The position numbers and the translations under genes were made by a program. Under the pieces are notes generated by a model. The model was not told the origin of the DNA. It worked only from the letters and a program-made list of their open reading frames with translations, and did not search any database. From positions 1,365,001 through 1,429,000 of the forward strand of contig NZ_AP028664.1 in the NCBI RefSeq assembly GCF_041154455.1: a stretch of DNA of 64,000 nucleotides. The letters run 5' to 3'. This stretch comes from Variovorax sp. V213. GTDB taxonomy: Bacteria > Pseudomonadota > Gammaproteobacteria > Burkholderiales > Burkholderiaceae_C. Shown piece after piece: positions 53,486 through 62,512 of the stretch; the first letter of the stretch is position 1; each line of letters opens with the position of its first letter.

Positions 53486-54474
53486 GGCGCGGCCTTTCCG
53501 GGCGGCGGCAGCGACAGGCCGCGCTCGCGCACCAGGTCGCGCAGCACATCGGGGTAGTCGGTAATGAGGCCGTCCACGCCCCAGTCCATCAGCCGCAGCA
53601 TGTCGGCGCGCTGGTTCACGGTCCAGGGCAGCACCTTGAAGCCGAGGCCTTGCGCCTCCTTGATGGCCGCTTGGGTCAGGTCGTTGTAGGCCGGCGACCA
53701 GGTCACGGGGCCTCCGGTCTTGCCGGCTGCAGCCTTGACCAGTTGCGGCGTCGAAGCGAAATCGGCGGCGTCGAGCCCGGCCGTCCAGCGGCTGTCCTTG
53801 AGCGTGCGCGCGGAGCTGAGGTAGGCACGCGGCAACTGGGGCGCCAGTTGACCGACCAACGCGAGCGTGCGCCAGTCGAAGCTCTGGACGGTGACCCGGC
53901 TGCCCATCTGCGCCTTGTCGATTTCGGCGAGCAGGGCGCGCACCATCGGCTCGGGCGCGGCGGTCTCCTCCGGTTTGGTCGGATCGATCTTGGTCTCGAT
54001 ATTGAACCGCACCGTGGCGGCTGCGGCGCCGCGTGCACGCACGTGGTCGAACAGGGCGGCCAGGGTGGGAATTCGTTCGCCGTCTTGCGGCTGCTGCAGC
54101 GCGAACTGCTTGCCGTAGTTGCTCGCGGGGTTCAGCCGGCCCACGTCGTAGCTTTGAAGCTGCGCCAATGTGAGGGAGCGGACGGTGGCACCGCTCTTCG
54201 GTGCGAGCCACGCGCCGTTCGAGTCCCGCGTGTGGTCGGGGTTGAGCGCCGTATCGTGCGAAATGACGACCACGCCGTCGGCCGTGAGTCCGATGTCGAG
54301 TTCAAGCGTGTTCACGCCCAGGTCGATGGCCTTGGAGAAGGCCGCCAGCGTGTTCTCGGGCGCGAGGCCGCGCCCGCCGCGGTGGGCCTGCAGGTCGAAG
54401 TGCTGCTTTGCCTTGGGCAGAATGGCCGCACAACCTGCAATCAGCAATGCGGCGGCAAGCAGGGGGTATTTCAT
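53482..54474 (-). CDS. Glycerophosphodiester phosphodiesterase, lipoprotein
   Basis: A 330-residue TIM-barrel phosphodiesterase with lipobox LLIAGC (C15). Catalytic motif LQAHRGGRGLAPENTLAAF (H31, E40), metal residues in NTLELDIGLTADG and VVISHD (H73). It hydrolyses glycerophosphodiesters to sn-glycerol-3-phosphate and an alcohol, here at the membrane face or in the periplasm. Overlaps the DUF1439 gene upstream and the 93-residue gene downstream by four bases each. Confidence 0.92.
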   Translation of the reverse strand: MKYPLLAAALLIAGCAAILPKAKQHFDLQAHRGGRGLAPENTLAAFSKAIDLGVNTLELDIGLTADGVVVISHDTALNPDHTRDSNGAWLAPKSGATVRSLTLAQLQSYDVGRLNPASNYGKQFALQQPQDGERIPTLAALFDHVRARGAAAATVRFNIETKIDPTKPEETAAPEPMVRALLAEIDKAQMGSRVTVQSFDWRTLALVGQLAPQLPRAYLSSARTLKDSRWTAGLDAADFASTPQLVKAAAGKTGGPVTWSPAYNDLTQAAIKEAQGLGFKVLPWTVNQRADMLRLMDWGVDGLITDYPDVLRDLVRERGLSLPPPGKAAP

Positions 54475-55052
54475 TTGAGCTGCACCTTGATGCCGTCGTC
54501 TTGCACCGTGATGTCACCGATTTCGTAGGTCTTGCGGCCGACGGTGAGTTCTTCGGCGGTGAAGCTGCGCAGCACCTGGCCTTGCAGCAGTTCCTGCGCG
54601 ACCACCGCGCCGATCTGTTGCAGCCGCTCGGCATCGCGGCCTTGCACGCCTTGCAATTCGAGGCGCTCGGCCTTGGGCTGGTCGAGCCGCAGCGCGCGCG
54701 TGGGGGCGTCGTAGCGCAGCGCGCTGCTGACCGAGACCACGCCCTGCACCGGCGATGCGGCCAGCAGGGGGCTGGCAATGGTCAGCGTGGCCGTGATGGC
54801 CGCGCGGTTGCCGCGGGCGTCGAGGCCCAGCTGCGGATCGCGCAGGCCGACCATGAAGATCTCGGCATAGCGCTCGGCCACCGGAAAGCGCTTGGCGATC
54901 TGCGCCTGCAACTCGTCGCGGGTGGCGGTGTATTCGCTGGTAAAGAAATTGAAACCGGCCAGGGCCGAAAGCGGCGACTGCAGGGCCGCGGCGCCAAGCA
55001 GCGCGCGCAGCATCCAGCGACGGGAGGTGAAAGGCATGGGGCGGATTTGCAT
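54471..55052 (-). CDS. DUF1439 exported protein with Tat-like signal
   Basis: A 193-residue protein. The N-terminus has SRRWML followed by a hydrophobic run ending SALA, a twin-arginine-like signal. The mature part (TATRDELQAQIAKRFPVAERYAE, LRDPQLGLDARGNRAAITATLTIASPL) resembles DUF1439/YceB lipid-binding-like proteins, though there is no lipobox. ATG at 55052 chosen; 55037 also possible. First gene of the operon with the phosphodiesterase, suggesting a lipid or membrane theme. Confidence 0.8.
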   Translation of the reverse strand: MQIRPMPFTSRRWMLRALLGAAALQSPLSALAGFNFFTSEYTATRDELQAQIAKRFPVAERYAEIFMVGLRDPQLGLDARGNRAAITATLTIASPLLAASPVQGVVSVSSALRYDAPTRALRLDQPKAERLELQGVQGRDAERLQQIGAVVAQELLQGQVLRSFTAEELTVGRKTYEIGDITVQDDGIKVQLK

Positions 55053-55175
55053 ACTTCTCGGAGCTTGCCACAGGCCGCAGGGTTCCGGCCACTCGGGGCC
55101 GACCGGCCTTGCAAGTTCCCCATGCCGCTACGCGGAAGGGAATATTTCCTACGCCGCGGCGCCGCCGGGCGTGCC

Positions 55176-55943
55176 TCAGTCGTGCAGCGACGAAAGAAAC
55201 TGCTTCAGCTCGGCCGTCTGCGGGTTGCCGAACAGCTCGGCCGGCGGCCCCATCTCGTGCACGCGTCCCTGGTGCATGAAGATCACTCGGTCGCTCACCT
55301 TGCGCGCAAAGCTCATCTCGTGCGTGACCATCAGGAGCGTCATGCCTTCGTCGGCCAGCGACTCCACCACGCGCAGCACCTCGCCCACCAGTTCGGGGTC
55401 GAGCGCCGAGGTGATCTCGTCGCACAGCAGCACGGCGGGCTCCATGGCCAGCGCGCGGGCAATGGCCACGCGTTGCTGCTGTCCGCCGGAGAGCTGGTCG
55501 GGCATGGCGTCGAATTTCTCGGCCAGGCCCACGCGTTCGAGCAGCTTGCGCGCCTGCGATGCCGCCTCCAGGCCGCCGCGCTTCTTCACCAGCGTGGGCG
55601 CGAGCATCACGTTCTTGCCCACGGTGAGATGCGGAAACAGGTTGAAGCTCTGGAAGATCATGCCCACGCGCTGGCGCAGCTCGCGCATGGCCATGGCGCT
55701 CTCGTGCAGCAGCGGCTTGCCGTCGACCGTGAGCGAGCCTTCCTGGAACACCTCGAGCCCGTTGATGCAGCGCAGCAGCGTGCTCTTGCCGGAGCCGCTC
55801 TTGCCGATGATGGCGATGACCTCGCCGCGTTTCACGTCGAGATCGATGCCCTTGAGCACCTCGTTCGCGCCGTACGACTTGCGCAGCGCGGTTACGCGCA
55901 CGATGGGCGCGGCGGAGGTGGGGGATTCAAGCACGGCGGCCAT
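55176..55943 (-). CDS. Polar amino acid ABC transporter ATP-binding protein
   Basis: A 255-residue ATPase of the GlnQ/HisP group. Walker A GKSGSGKST, Q-loop MIFQSFNLFPHLTV, signature LSGGQQQR, Walker B VLLCDEITSALDPELV, switch VTHEMSFARKVSDRV. It overlaps the permease stop by 17 bases. Together with the two permeases and the receptor upstream it forms a complete transporter. Confidence 0.94.
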   Translation of the reverse strand: MAAVLESPTSAAPIVRVTALRKSYGANEVLKGIDLDVKRGEVIAIIGKSGSGKSTLLRCINGLEVFQEGSLTVDGKPLLHESAMAMRELRQRVGMIFQSFNLFPHLTVGKNVMLAPTLVKKRGGLEAASQARKLLERVGLAEKFDAMPDQLSGGQQQRVAIARALAMEPAVLLCDEITSALDPELVGEVLRVVESLADEGMTLLMVTHEMSFARKVSDRVIFMHQGRVHEMGPPAELFGNPQTAELKQFLSSLHD

Positions 55944-56580
55944 GGGATTTCCTCTCTAGATTCTTGGCGTACAGGCTTACCGGGAAGCACAGCACGAAGT
56001 AAAGCAGCGCCACGCAGCTGAACACCACGAAGGGCTTGAAGGTGGCATTCGAAATCATGCTGCCGGCCTTGGTGAGTTCGACGAAGCCGATCACCGAGGC
56101 GAGCGCCGTGCCCTTGATGACCTGCACCAGGAACCCGACCGTCGGCGCGATGGCGATCTTCACGGCCTGCGGCAGGATCACATGGCGCATCTGTTCGGAG
56201 AAGCTCAGGGCCAGGCTGCCCGACGCCTCCCACTGGCCCTTGGGAATCGAGGCCACGCAGCCGCGCCAGATCTCGGTGAGGAAGGCGCTGGTGTAGAGCG
56301 TGAGCGCCACGCTGGCCGCGGCCCACGCCGACACGTCGACGCCGAACAGAGCGATGCCGAAGTAGGCGAGAAACAGCTGCATCAGGAGCGGCGTGCCCTG
56401 GAACAGCTGCACATAAAGGCCGACGGCGCGGTCCATGAGTCTGCCGCCCCGCAGGCGCAGGAACAACAGCAAGGCGCCGACCAGCCCGCCGCCCACGAAG
56501 GCGATGAACGACAGCACGACGGTCCAGCGCAGCGCCATCAGGAGGTTGCGCAGGATGTCCCAGAGGGAAAAATCGACCAT
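55927..56580 (-). CDS. Polar amino acid ABC transporter permease 1
   Basis: A 217-residue HEQR/GlnP-type permease with about five helices. The family loop is CVASIPKGQWEASGSLALSFSEQMRHVILPQAV, and LFQGTPLLMQLFLAYFG is typical. The ATG at 56580 (MVDFSLWDILRNLL) gives normal length. Cotranscribed with the second permease 17 bases upstream. Confidence 0.93.
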   Translation of the reverse strand: MVDFSLWDILRNLLMALRWTVVLSFIAFVGGGLVGALLLFLRLRGGRLMDRAVGLYVQLFQGTPLLMQLFLAYFGIALFGVDVSAWAAASVALTLYTSAFLTEIWRGCVASIPKGQWEASGSLALSFSEQMRHVILPQAVKIAIAPTVGFLVQVIKGTALASVIGFVELTKAGSMISNATFKPFVVFSCVALLYFVLCFPVSLYAKNLERKSHGRRA

Positions 56581-56597
56581 GGTGTGGCTTTCTGCGT

Positions 56598-57254
56598 TCA
56601 GCGGCCGAAGAAGAATTTCGGCCCGGCCCAGTTGAGCAATCTGCGCAGCGCAACCGCCAGCGCCAGGTAGATCAGCGTGGCGATGATGAAGGCCTCGAAA
56701 GCGCGGAAATTGCGGCTCTGGATGAGGTTGGCCGCATAGCTCAGCTCTTCGGTGGAGATCTGTCCGCACACGGCCGAGCCCAGCATCACGATGATGATCT
56801 GGCTCACCATGGCGGGCCATACCTTCTTGAGTGCCGGCGGCAGCACCACGCGGGTGAACACCTGCACCTTGTTGAGCGCCAGGCTCACGGCCGCCTCGAT
56901 CTGCCCCTTGGGCGTGGCCTCGATGCCGGCGCGGATGATTTCGGTGGAATAGGCCCCGAGGTTCATCACCATCGCGATGATCGATGCCGTCTCCGGCGTG
57001 AGCTTGACGCCCGCCGCGGGCAGCCCGAAGAAGATGAAGAAGAGCTGGACGATGAAGGGCGTGTTGCGGATCAGCTCCACATAGCTGCCGGCCACCCAGC
57101 GCAGCCACAGCGGACCGTGGGCGCGCGCCCAGGCGCAGGCCACGCCCACGGCCATGCCGATGACCGTGGCAATGGCCGTCAGGCCGATCGTCCAGGCAAT
57201 GCCCTTGGCGAGCAGCCGCCAGTCGACGAGAACTGCACCGAAGTCGAATTCCAT
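56598..57254 (-). CDS. Polar amino acid ABC transporter permease 2
   Basis: A 218-residue permease with the same fold: LIRNTPFIVQLFFIFFGLP and the loop GIEATPKGQIEAAVSLALNKVQVFTRVVLPPALKK. It lies 32 bases downstream of the receptor gene. The two non-identical permeases probably form the heterodimeric channel. Confidence 0.93.
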   Translation of the reverse strand: MEFDFGAVLVDWRLLAKGIAWTIGLTAIATVIGMAVGVACAWARAHGPLWLRWVAGSYVELIRNTPFIVQLFFIFFGLPAAGVKLTPETASIIAMVMNLGAYSTEIIRAGIEATPKGQIEAAVSLALNKVQVFTRVVLPPALKKVWPAMVSQIIIVMLGSAVCGQISTEELSYAANLIQSRNFRAFEAFIIATLIYLALAVALRRLLNWAGPKFFFGR

Positions 57255-57286
57255 GGCGGCGCCTTTATTCGAGGTTCAGCGTGGGG

Positions 57287-58087
57287 TCAGACGGGCAGGT
57301 CGCCGGCTGCCTTGCCGAGCCACTTCTTGGACATGGCATCGAGCGTGCCGTCCTTCTTGGCGGCGGCGATGATCTCGTTGACCTTGGTCTTCAGTGCGGT
57401 TTCGCCCTTTGCGACGCCGATGAAGCAGGGGCTGTCTTTCAGCAGCAGCTTGAACTCGGCGCTCACCTTCGGATTCTTGGCGAGCATGTCGCCGGCGACC
57501 GCCGCGCTGGTCGCGATGGTTTGCGTCTGGCCGGCCACGAAGGCCGCGATGGTTGCGTTGTTGTCCTCGAAGCGGCGGTAGTCGACGTTCGGCGGCGCCA
57601 CCTTGTTCAGTTCCTGGTCTTCCATGGCGCCGCGCGTCACGGCGACGGTCTTGCCGGCCATGTCGGCAAAGCTGGCGAGCTTCATGCTCTTGGCCGCATA
57701 CACGGCCTGGAAGAAGGGTGCATAGGCCGAAGAGAAATCGATCACCTTCTCGCGCTCGGCGTTCTTGCCGAGCGTGGAGATCACGAGGTCGGCCTTGCGG
57801 GTCTGCAGGTAGGGAATGCGGTTGGCGCTGGTCACGGGCACCAGCTCGACCTTGACGCCCAGCTTGGCGGCGATCAGCTCGGCCATTTCGATGTCGAGGC
57901 CTTGCGGCTTCATGTTCTTGTCCACCGAGCCGTAGGGCGGATAGTCGGTCGGCACGGCGATCTTGATGGTCTTGGCCTTGAGCACGTTTTCGAGTGCGTT
58001 CTGGGCCTGGGCGGCGCCGGCCGCCGCCAGCATGGCGACGGAAGCAAGCGCGAGCGCGAGGTGGCGTTTGGACGAAGAGAAGGTCAT
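57287..58087 (-). CDS. Polar amino acid ABC transporter periplasmic receptor
   Basis: A 266-residue family 3 binding protein. Signal peptide ending AGAAQA (about 28), then TIKIAVPTDYPPYGSVDKNMKPQGLDIEMAELIAAKL, with KADLVISTLGKNAEREKVIDFS as the ligand-site signature. The ligand is an amino acid or opine-like compound; acidic or basic cannot be told. ATG at 58087 overlaps the regulator stop by four bases, so regulator and receptor are coupled. Confidence 0.93.
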   Translation of the reverse strand: MTFSSSKRHLALALASVAMLAAAGAAQAQNALENVLKAKTIKIAVPTDYPPYGSVDKNMKPQGLDIEMAELIAAKLGVKVELVPVTSANRIPYLQTRKADLVISTLGKNAEREKVIDFSSAYAPFFQAVYAAKSMKLASFADMAGKTVAVTRGAMEDQELNKVAPPNVDYRRFEDNNATIAAFVAGQTQTIATSAAVAGDMLAKNPKVSAEFKLLLKDSPCFIGVAKGETALKTKVNEIIAAAKKDGTLDAMSKKWLGKAAGDLPV

Positions 58088-58854
58088 AGCAGGGCTCCTA
58101 GGTAAGTCGTTGAATCGGTGTCGTCGGGGGAGGTTGCGGCCGCCTTGCGCCGCTTGGGCTTGGCCGCGGCGTTCTGATGCAGCGGTGCCAGGGCGTCGCG
58201 CAGCTGCGCCAGCGGATCGGTGGGCGCCTGCACGCGCAGCGCCGACTGCACCGTGCCGATGTGCGCGGCCATCAATGCCTCGGCCGTGGCGTGGTCGCCC
58301 CGTTCGAGTGCGGCAACGATCTGCACGTGGTCCTCGCAGGACTGCACGGCGTCGTGCGTGGATTGGTAGAGCATGGCGATCAGCGTGGTGCGCGCCGTGA
58401 AGTCGCGCAGCGTGTCCGCCAGCAGGGAGTTGCCCAGGCATTCGGCCAGGCACACGTGAAAGTCGCCGAGCAGGAAGCTGCGGTTGCCGACGTCGCTTTC
58501 CTTCAGCGCTGCTTTTTCACGCTGGAGGTGCGCCTTCAGCTGGCGCAGTGCGGTCTTGTCGATCTTGCCGGTGCTGCCCGCGCTGCGGATGAGGCCCAGC
58601 TCGATGACGCGCCGGGCTTCGAAGGCTTCGCGCGCCTCGTCCTGGGAGGGTTCGATCACGAACCAGCCGCGGCGCGCGCTCACGGTGACGATGCCGCGCG
58701 CGGCCAGGCGGGTGAGCGCTTCCCGCACGATGGTGCGGCTGCAGTCGAACAGCATGGCGAGCTGCTGCTCGCCCAGGCGCGAACCCGGCGCGAGCTTCTG
58801 CGCCATCACCGCCTCGACGATGCGTGCACTGATTTCGGATGCGGAAATGGCCAT
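58084..58854 (-). CDS. GntR family regulator, FCD type
   Basis: A 256-residue regulator. The winged helix is LGEQQLAMLFDCSRTIVREALTRLAARGIV and the FCD domain follows (EAFEARRVIELGLIRSAG, FHVCLAECLGNSLL, CEDHVQIVAALERGD) with its metal-type histidines. The C-terminus is Lys/Arg-rich. The start at 58854 is preferred over 58884, which would lie in the operator. It heads the transporter operon, so it regulates itself and the transporter together. Confidence 0.92.
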   Translation of the reverse strand: MAISASEISARIVEAVMAQKLAPGSRLGEQQLAMLFDCSRTIVREALTRLAARGIVTVSARRGWFVIEPSQDEAREAFEARRVIELGLIRSAGSTGKIDKTALRQLKAHLQREKAALKESDVGNRSFLLGDFHVCLAECLGNSLLADTLRDFTARTTLIAMLYQSTHDAVQSCEDHVQIVAALERGDHATAEALMAAHIGTVQSALRVQAPTDPLAQLRDALAPLHQNAAAKPKRRKAAATSPDDTDSTTYLGALL

Positions 58855-58859
58855 AGGCC

Positions 58860-58894
58860 TGCATACCAGCAGCTTCTGTGCCAACTGGTATGCA
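58860..58894. promoter_or_regulatory. Inverted pair of 10-base operator arms upstream of the FCD regulator
   Basis: TGCATACCAG and CTGGTATGCA are exact inverses, 15 bases apart. Each resembles a GntR half or full site (TGGTAT-type). The first base lies six bases before the regulator ATG, suiting autoregulation of the operon. Confidence 0.75.
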
Positions 58895-59037
58895 AGCGAT
58901 GTGCACCGAAATGGGTCAAGCCGGCGTCGGGCTCAGTCCATTCAGGTGCCGAAAAGCCTGCCGCAGCATCGAACTGCTCGACCGCGAGCGGCTGGAGCGG
59001 CACGCGGCCACACCGCGCTGAACCGACCCCTGGGGCG

Positions 59038-60030
59038 TCAGTCCATCCGGGCGCCCGAAGCCTTCACCGCCTTCTCCCAGCGCGGTGTTTCCGTCGCCAG
59101 GAAGCGCGCGAAGTCTTCGCCGCCCAGGAAGGCCGGGTCCGCGCCCTGGCTCACCATGCGCTCGCGCACCTCGGGGCTGGTCAGCACCTGTTTGAATGCC
59201 TCGCTGAGTTTGGCGACCACGTCCCTGGGCGTGTCTTTCGGCGCGAGAAAGCCGTAGAAGCCCACCACCTCGAAGCCCTTGATGCCCGACTCGATCACGG
59301 TCGGCACGTCGGGCAGGGCGGGGTTGCGCTCGCGGCTGGTCACGGCCAGGGCGCGCACCTTGCCCTGCTTGTGGTAGTTGGCGGCCTGGGGAATCGATTC
59401 GGCCATGAATTGCACCTGCCCGGCCATCAGGTCGGTAAAGGCCGGTGCGCTGCCTCGGTAGGGGATGTGCACCATGAAGATGCCGGTCGCGGTCTTGAAC
59501 ATCTCGGGCACCAGGTGGCTGATGCCGCCGTTGCCGGCCGAGCCGTAGTTGACCTGGCCGGGCCGCGCCTTGGCGTAATCGACGAATTGCCTGAGGTTCT
59601 GCACCGGCAGCTTCGGCGTGACCAGCAGGGCGAGGGGCTGCATGGCGGTGCGCGCGATCGGCACGAAGTCGCGCTGCGTGTTGTAGGGCAGCTTGCTGTA
59701 GAGCGCGCCGTTGATCACGGCCACGCCCGTGTTGGCCAGCAGCAGGGTGTAGCCGTCGGCGGGGCTCTTGGCGACCGCATCGGCGCCCACCGAGCCGCCC
59801 GCGCCGGGCTTGTAGTCGACGATCAGCGGCTGGCCGAGCACGGCCTGCAGCTTGTCGGTCAGAAGGCGCGCATGCTGGTCGAGCGGCCCCCCGGCCGGAA
59901 AGCCGATGACGACCTTGATGGGCTTGTCGGGATAGGCGGCCTGTGCAAGGCCGCCGATGCCGAACAATGCGAACGACGCGATTGAAAAGGCCGCCAGGAT
60001 GGCGGCGCGGACCGGGCGGCGGTGGGCCAT
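59038..60030 (-). CDS. Bug-family tripartite tricarboxylate transporter receptor
   Basis: A 330-residue periplasmic receptor with signal peptide ending GGLAQA. The Bug hallmarks are YPDKPIKVVIGFPAGGPLDQHARLL, KPGAGGSVGADAVAKSPADGYTLL and VNYGSAGNGGISHLVPEMF. These receptors bind carboxylates, and most have no adjacent TctAB permease, as here. No regulator is coupled. Stands alone between the amino acid operon and osmC. Confidence 0.93.
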   Translation of the reverse strand: MAHRRPVRAAILAAFSIASFALFGIGGLAQAAYPDKPIKVVIGFPAGGPLDQHARLLTDKLQAVLGQPLIVDYKPGAGGSVGADAVAKSPADGYTLLLANTGVAVINGALYSKLPYNTQRDFVPIARTAMQPLALLVTPKLPVQNLRQFVDYAKARPGQVNYGSAGNGGISHLVPEMFKTATGIFMVHIPYRGSAPAFTDLMAGQVQFMAESIPQAANYHKQGKVRALAVTSRERNPALPDVPTVIESGIKGFEVVGFYGFLAPKDTPRDVVAKLSEAFKQVLTSPEVRERMVSQGADPAFLGGEDFARFLATETPRWEKAVKASGARMD

Positions 60031-60071
60031 GGATCGTCTCCTCTTGTAGTGGAGACGATCATAAGCAGCGC

Positions 60072-60512
60072 TCAGCCGGCCAGCGTGGCCTTCAGCGTGA
60101 TCTCCGGCACGCTGGCCAGCGCCTTCGACAGCGGGCAGCCGGCCTTGGCGGCGGCCGCGATCTGGTGGAACTTGGCTTCGTCGAGGTTCGGCACGGCGGC
60201 GTCGAGCTCCAGCGCGATGCGGTCGATCTTGAAGCCTTCGCCGTCCTTGGCCAGGCGCACCGCGGCCTTGGTGTCTATGCGGGTGGCGGTGAAGCCCTCT
60301 TTCTCAAGAGCGAAGGCAAAGGCCATCGTCAAGCAGGCCGCATGGGCCGCACCGACGATCTCCTCGGGGTTGGTGCCGCGCTTGTCGTCCTCGAAACGGC
60401 TCGCGAAGCCGTAGGGGTAGTCCTTGAGGGCGCCGGTCTCGGTGCTGACCTGGCCCTTGCCGGTCTTGCCGGCGCCTTCCCAGTGAACGCTTGCGTGCTT
60501 GTCTGCTGCCAT
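60072..60512 (-). CDS. OsmC family peroxiredoxin
   Basis: A 146-residue OsmC-type thiol peroxidase. The peroxidatic cysteine is C60 in AAHAACLTMAFAFALE and the resolving one C126 in AKAGCPLSKAL, with the family Glu in NPEEIVGAAH. It reduces organic hydroperoxides. The ATG at 60512 (MAADKHASVHWEG) follows GGAGAG; the open frame continues upstream but over a terminator-like hairpin. Confidence 0.93.
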   Translation of the reverse strand: MAADKHASVHWEGAGKTGKGQVSTETGALKDYPYGFASRFEDDKRGTNPEEIVGAAHAACLTMAFAFALEKEGFTATRIDTKAAVRLAKDGEGFKIDRIALELDAAVPNLDEAKFHQIAAAAKAGCPLSKALASVPEITLKATLAG

Positions 60513-60615
60513 GAAACTCTCCTTCATTCGGGTGACGGTGGGGAGCCGAAGGTTCGCGCGGAACGCCGGGCTTGTCTGTAGTCGCAGAGCGCGTGCGATG
60601 AAGGTCTCGGGGTTG

Positions 60616-60645
60616 AAACAAAAGGGCGTCGCCAAGGTGACGCCC
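60616..60645 (-). terminator. Terminator-like hairpin pointing toward osmC
   Basis: On the minus strand GGGCGTCACC pairs with GGCGACGCCC (one wobble position, short loop) and is followed by TTTTGTTT. It lies 104 bases upstream of the osmC start, in a divergent gap with no gene ending on this strand. Confidence 0.6.
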
Positions 60646-60735
60646 CCGGGGGCTTCCCCGATGGGAGCGGCGCACGGGTCGCCTTAGGCTGCGGACTGTC
60701 CCTTTTTCTCCCCTCCGACCGACCGCCCCCCCACC

Positions 60736-62436
60736 ATGCAACAACGCCCGCATCACAAGTTCTGGCCCAAGCGCCTCCCGCATTCGATCACCGTGCCCGC
60801 AACCTCGTTGTGGCACAACCTTGCGACATCGGCGGCGCGCTACCCCGACAAGGCCGCGCTGGTGTTTTTCGGCCGCGTGGTGAACTACCGCGATTTCGCC
60901 GCCCAGGCCGAGCGCCTGGCCGGCACGCTGCATGCCATGGGCGTGAAGCGCGGCGACCGCGTGGTGCTGAACATGCAGAACTGCCCTCAGCTCGTGATCG
61001 CGCATTTCGCGATCCTGCGCGCCAATGCGGTGGTGGTGCCCGTCAACCCCATGAACCGGGCCGAGGAGCTCAAGCACTACATCGTCGACCCCGACGCCAA
61101 GGTGGCCATCACCACCGGCGACCTGGCCGGGGAACTCGCCAAGGCCAGCAATGCGCTCCCGCCCGAGCAGCAGCTGGCCCACATGATCGTGACCCAGTTC
61201 ACCGATGCCTTCGACGCCGATGCCACCGGCGACGACGCTCCCGCACCGGCATGGAAAGACTGGCTCACCACGCGTCATCCGCTGCCCGAGCTGGCCGGCG
61301 GCAAAGCCATGGCCTGGACCGACGCGTTGGCCGCAGGCCATGCCGCGCCCGAGCACGTGGTGGGCGCCAACGACATGGCGCTGCTGCCCTACACCAGCGG
61401 CACCACCGGCTTGCCCAAGGGCTGCGTGCACCATCACTCGAGCCTCATGCACAACGCCGTGGCCAGCCAGCTCTGGGGCCAGGCCACGTCCGAAGCGGTG
61501 GTGCTGGCCGTGGTGCCCATGTTCCACATCACCGGCGTGGTGAGCATGATGCACACATCCATCCTCGCGGCGGGCACGCTGGTCATCATGCCGCGCTGGG
61601 ACCGCGACGTGGCCGGGCGGCTCATCTCGCGCTGGAAGGTCACCAGCTGGACCAACATTCCCACCATGGTGATCGACCTGATGGCCAGCCCCAACTTCGC
61701 GAGCTACGACCTGTCGAGCATCACGCATATCGGCGGCGGCGGCGCCGCCATGCCGCAGGCCGTGGCGCAGCGCCTCTTCGAGCAATACGGGCTCAAATAC
61801 CAGGAAGGCTACGGCCTCACCGAAACCGCGGCGCCGTCGCACACCAACCCGTCGGACAACCCCAAGCAGCAGTGCCTGGGCATTCCGTTCATGAGCACCG
61901 ATGCGCGCGTGGTCGATCCCGATACGCTGGCCGAAATGCCCATCGGCGAATCGGGCGAGATCATCATCCACGGCCCCGAGGTGTTCCAGGGCTACTGGAA
62001 GCGCCCCGACGCCACCCGTGCCGCTTTTGTCGAATTCGAAGGCAAGCGCTTCTTCCGCTCGGGCGACATGGGCCGCATGGATGAGGACGGTTATTTCTTC
62101 ATCACCGACCGCCTCAAGCGCATGATCAACGCGAGCGGCTTCAAGGTGTGGCCGGCCGAGGTCGAGCTGCTGATGTTCCGCCACCCCGCCATCCAGGAAG
62201 CCTGCGTCATCTCGACCAAGGACGAGTACCGCGGCGAATCGGTCAAGGCCGTGGTGGTGCTGCGCGCCACGCACAAGGACACCACCGAACAGGACATCAT
62301 CGACTGGTGCCGCGAGAACATGGCGGTCTACAAGATCCCGCGCAAGGTGCAATTCGTCGACGCGCTGCCCAAGAGCGGCAGCGGCAAGGTGATGTGGCGG
62401 CTGCTGCAGGAAGACGAGAACGGCAGCGCCGCGTAA
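60736..62436 (+). CDS. Fatty-acid/aromatic acyl-CoA ligase (AMP-binding)
   Basis: A 566-residue ANL-superfamily ligase forming acyl-AMP then acyl-CoA. The AMP-binding loop is LLPYTSGTTGLPKG, A5 is YQEGYGLTETAAPS, A7 is FFRSGDMGRMDEDGYFFITDR, A8 continues with LKRMINASGFKVWPAEVE, and the C-terminal lysine is in LPKSGSGKVMWR. Length and motifs fit long-chain or phenylacyl ligases; the chain length is undecided. ATG at 60736 begins MQQRPHHKFWPKR. Confidence 0.92.
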   Translation: MQQRPHHKFWPKRLPHSITVPATSLWHNLATSAARYPDKAALVFFGRVVNYRDFAAQAERLAGTLHAMGVKRGDRVVLNMQNCPQLVIAHFAILRANAVVVPVNPMNRAEELKHYIVDPDAKVAITTGDLAGELAKASNALPPEQQLAHMIVTQFTDAFDADATGDDAPAPAWKDWLTTRHPLPELAGGKAMAWTDALAAGHAAPEHVVGANDMALLPYTSGTTGLPKGCVHHHSSLMHNAVASQLWGQATSEAVVLAVVPMFHITGVVSMMHTSILAAGTLVIMPRWDRDVAGRLISRWKVTSWTNIPTMVIDLMASPNFASYDLSSITHIGGGGAAMPQAVAQRLFEQYGLKYQEGYGLTETAAPSHTNPSDNPKQQCLGIPFMSTDARVVDPDTLAEMPIGESGEIIIHGPEVFQGYWKRPDATRAAFVEFEGKRFFRSGDMGRMDEDGYFFITDRLKRMINASGFKVWPAEVELLMFRHPAIQEACVISTKDEYRGESVKAVVVLRATHKDTTEQDIIDWCRENMAVYKIPRKVQFVDALPKSGSGKVMWRLLQEDENGSAA

Positions 62437-62512
62437 CAGCGGGTTCCTGCCCCGGCGCCAGGGCACTTCGCACCGAGAATCCGTGCCTTTGACCGCCACG
62501 GTTTCTCCGCTC

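Noticed and set aside
58899..59021. A 40-residue plus-strand frame ending SIELLDRERLERHA
   Set aside because: It looks slightly protein-like, but it has no ribosome site, overlaps no known family and lies in a regulator-receptor gap.
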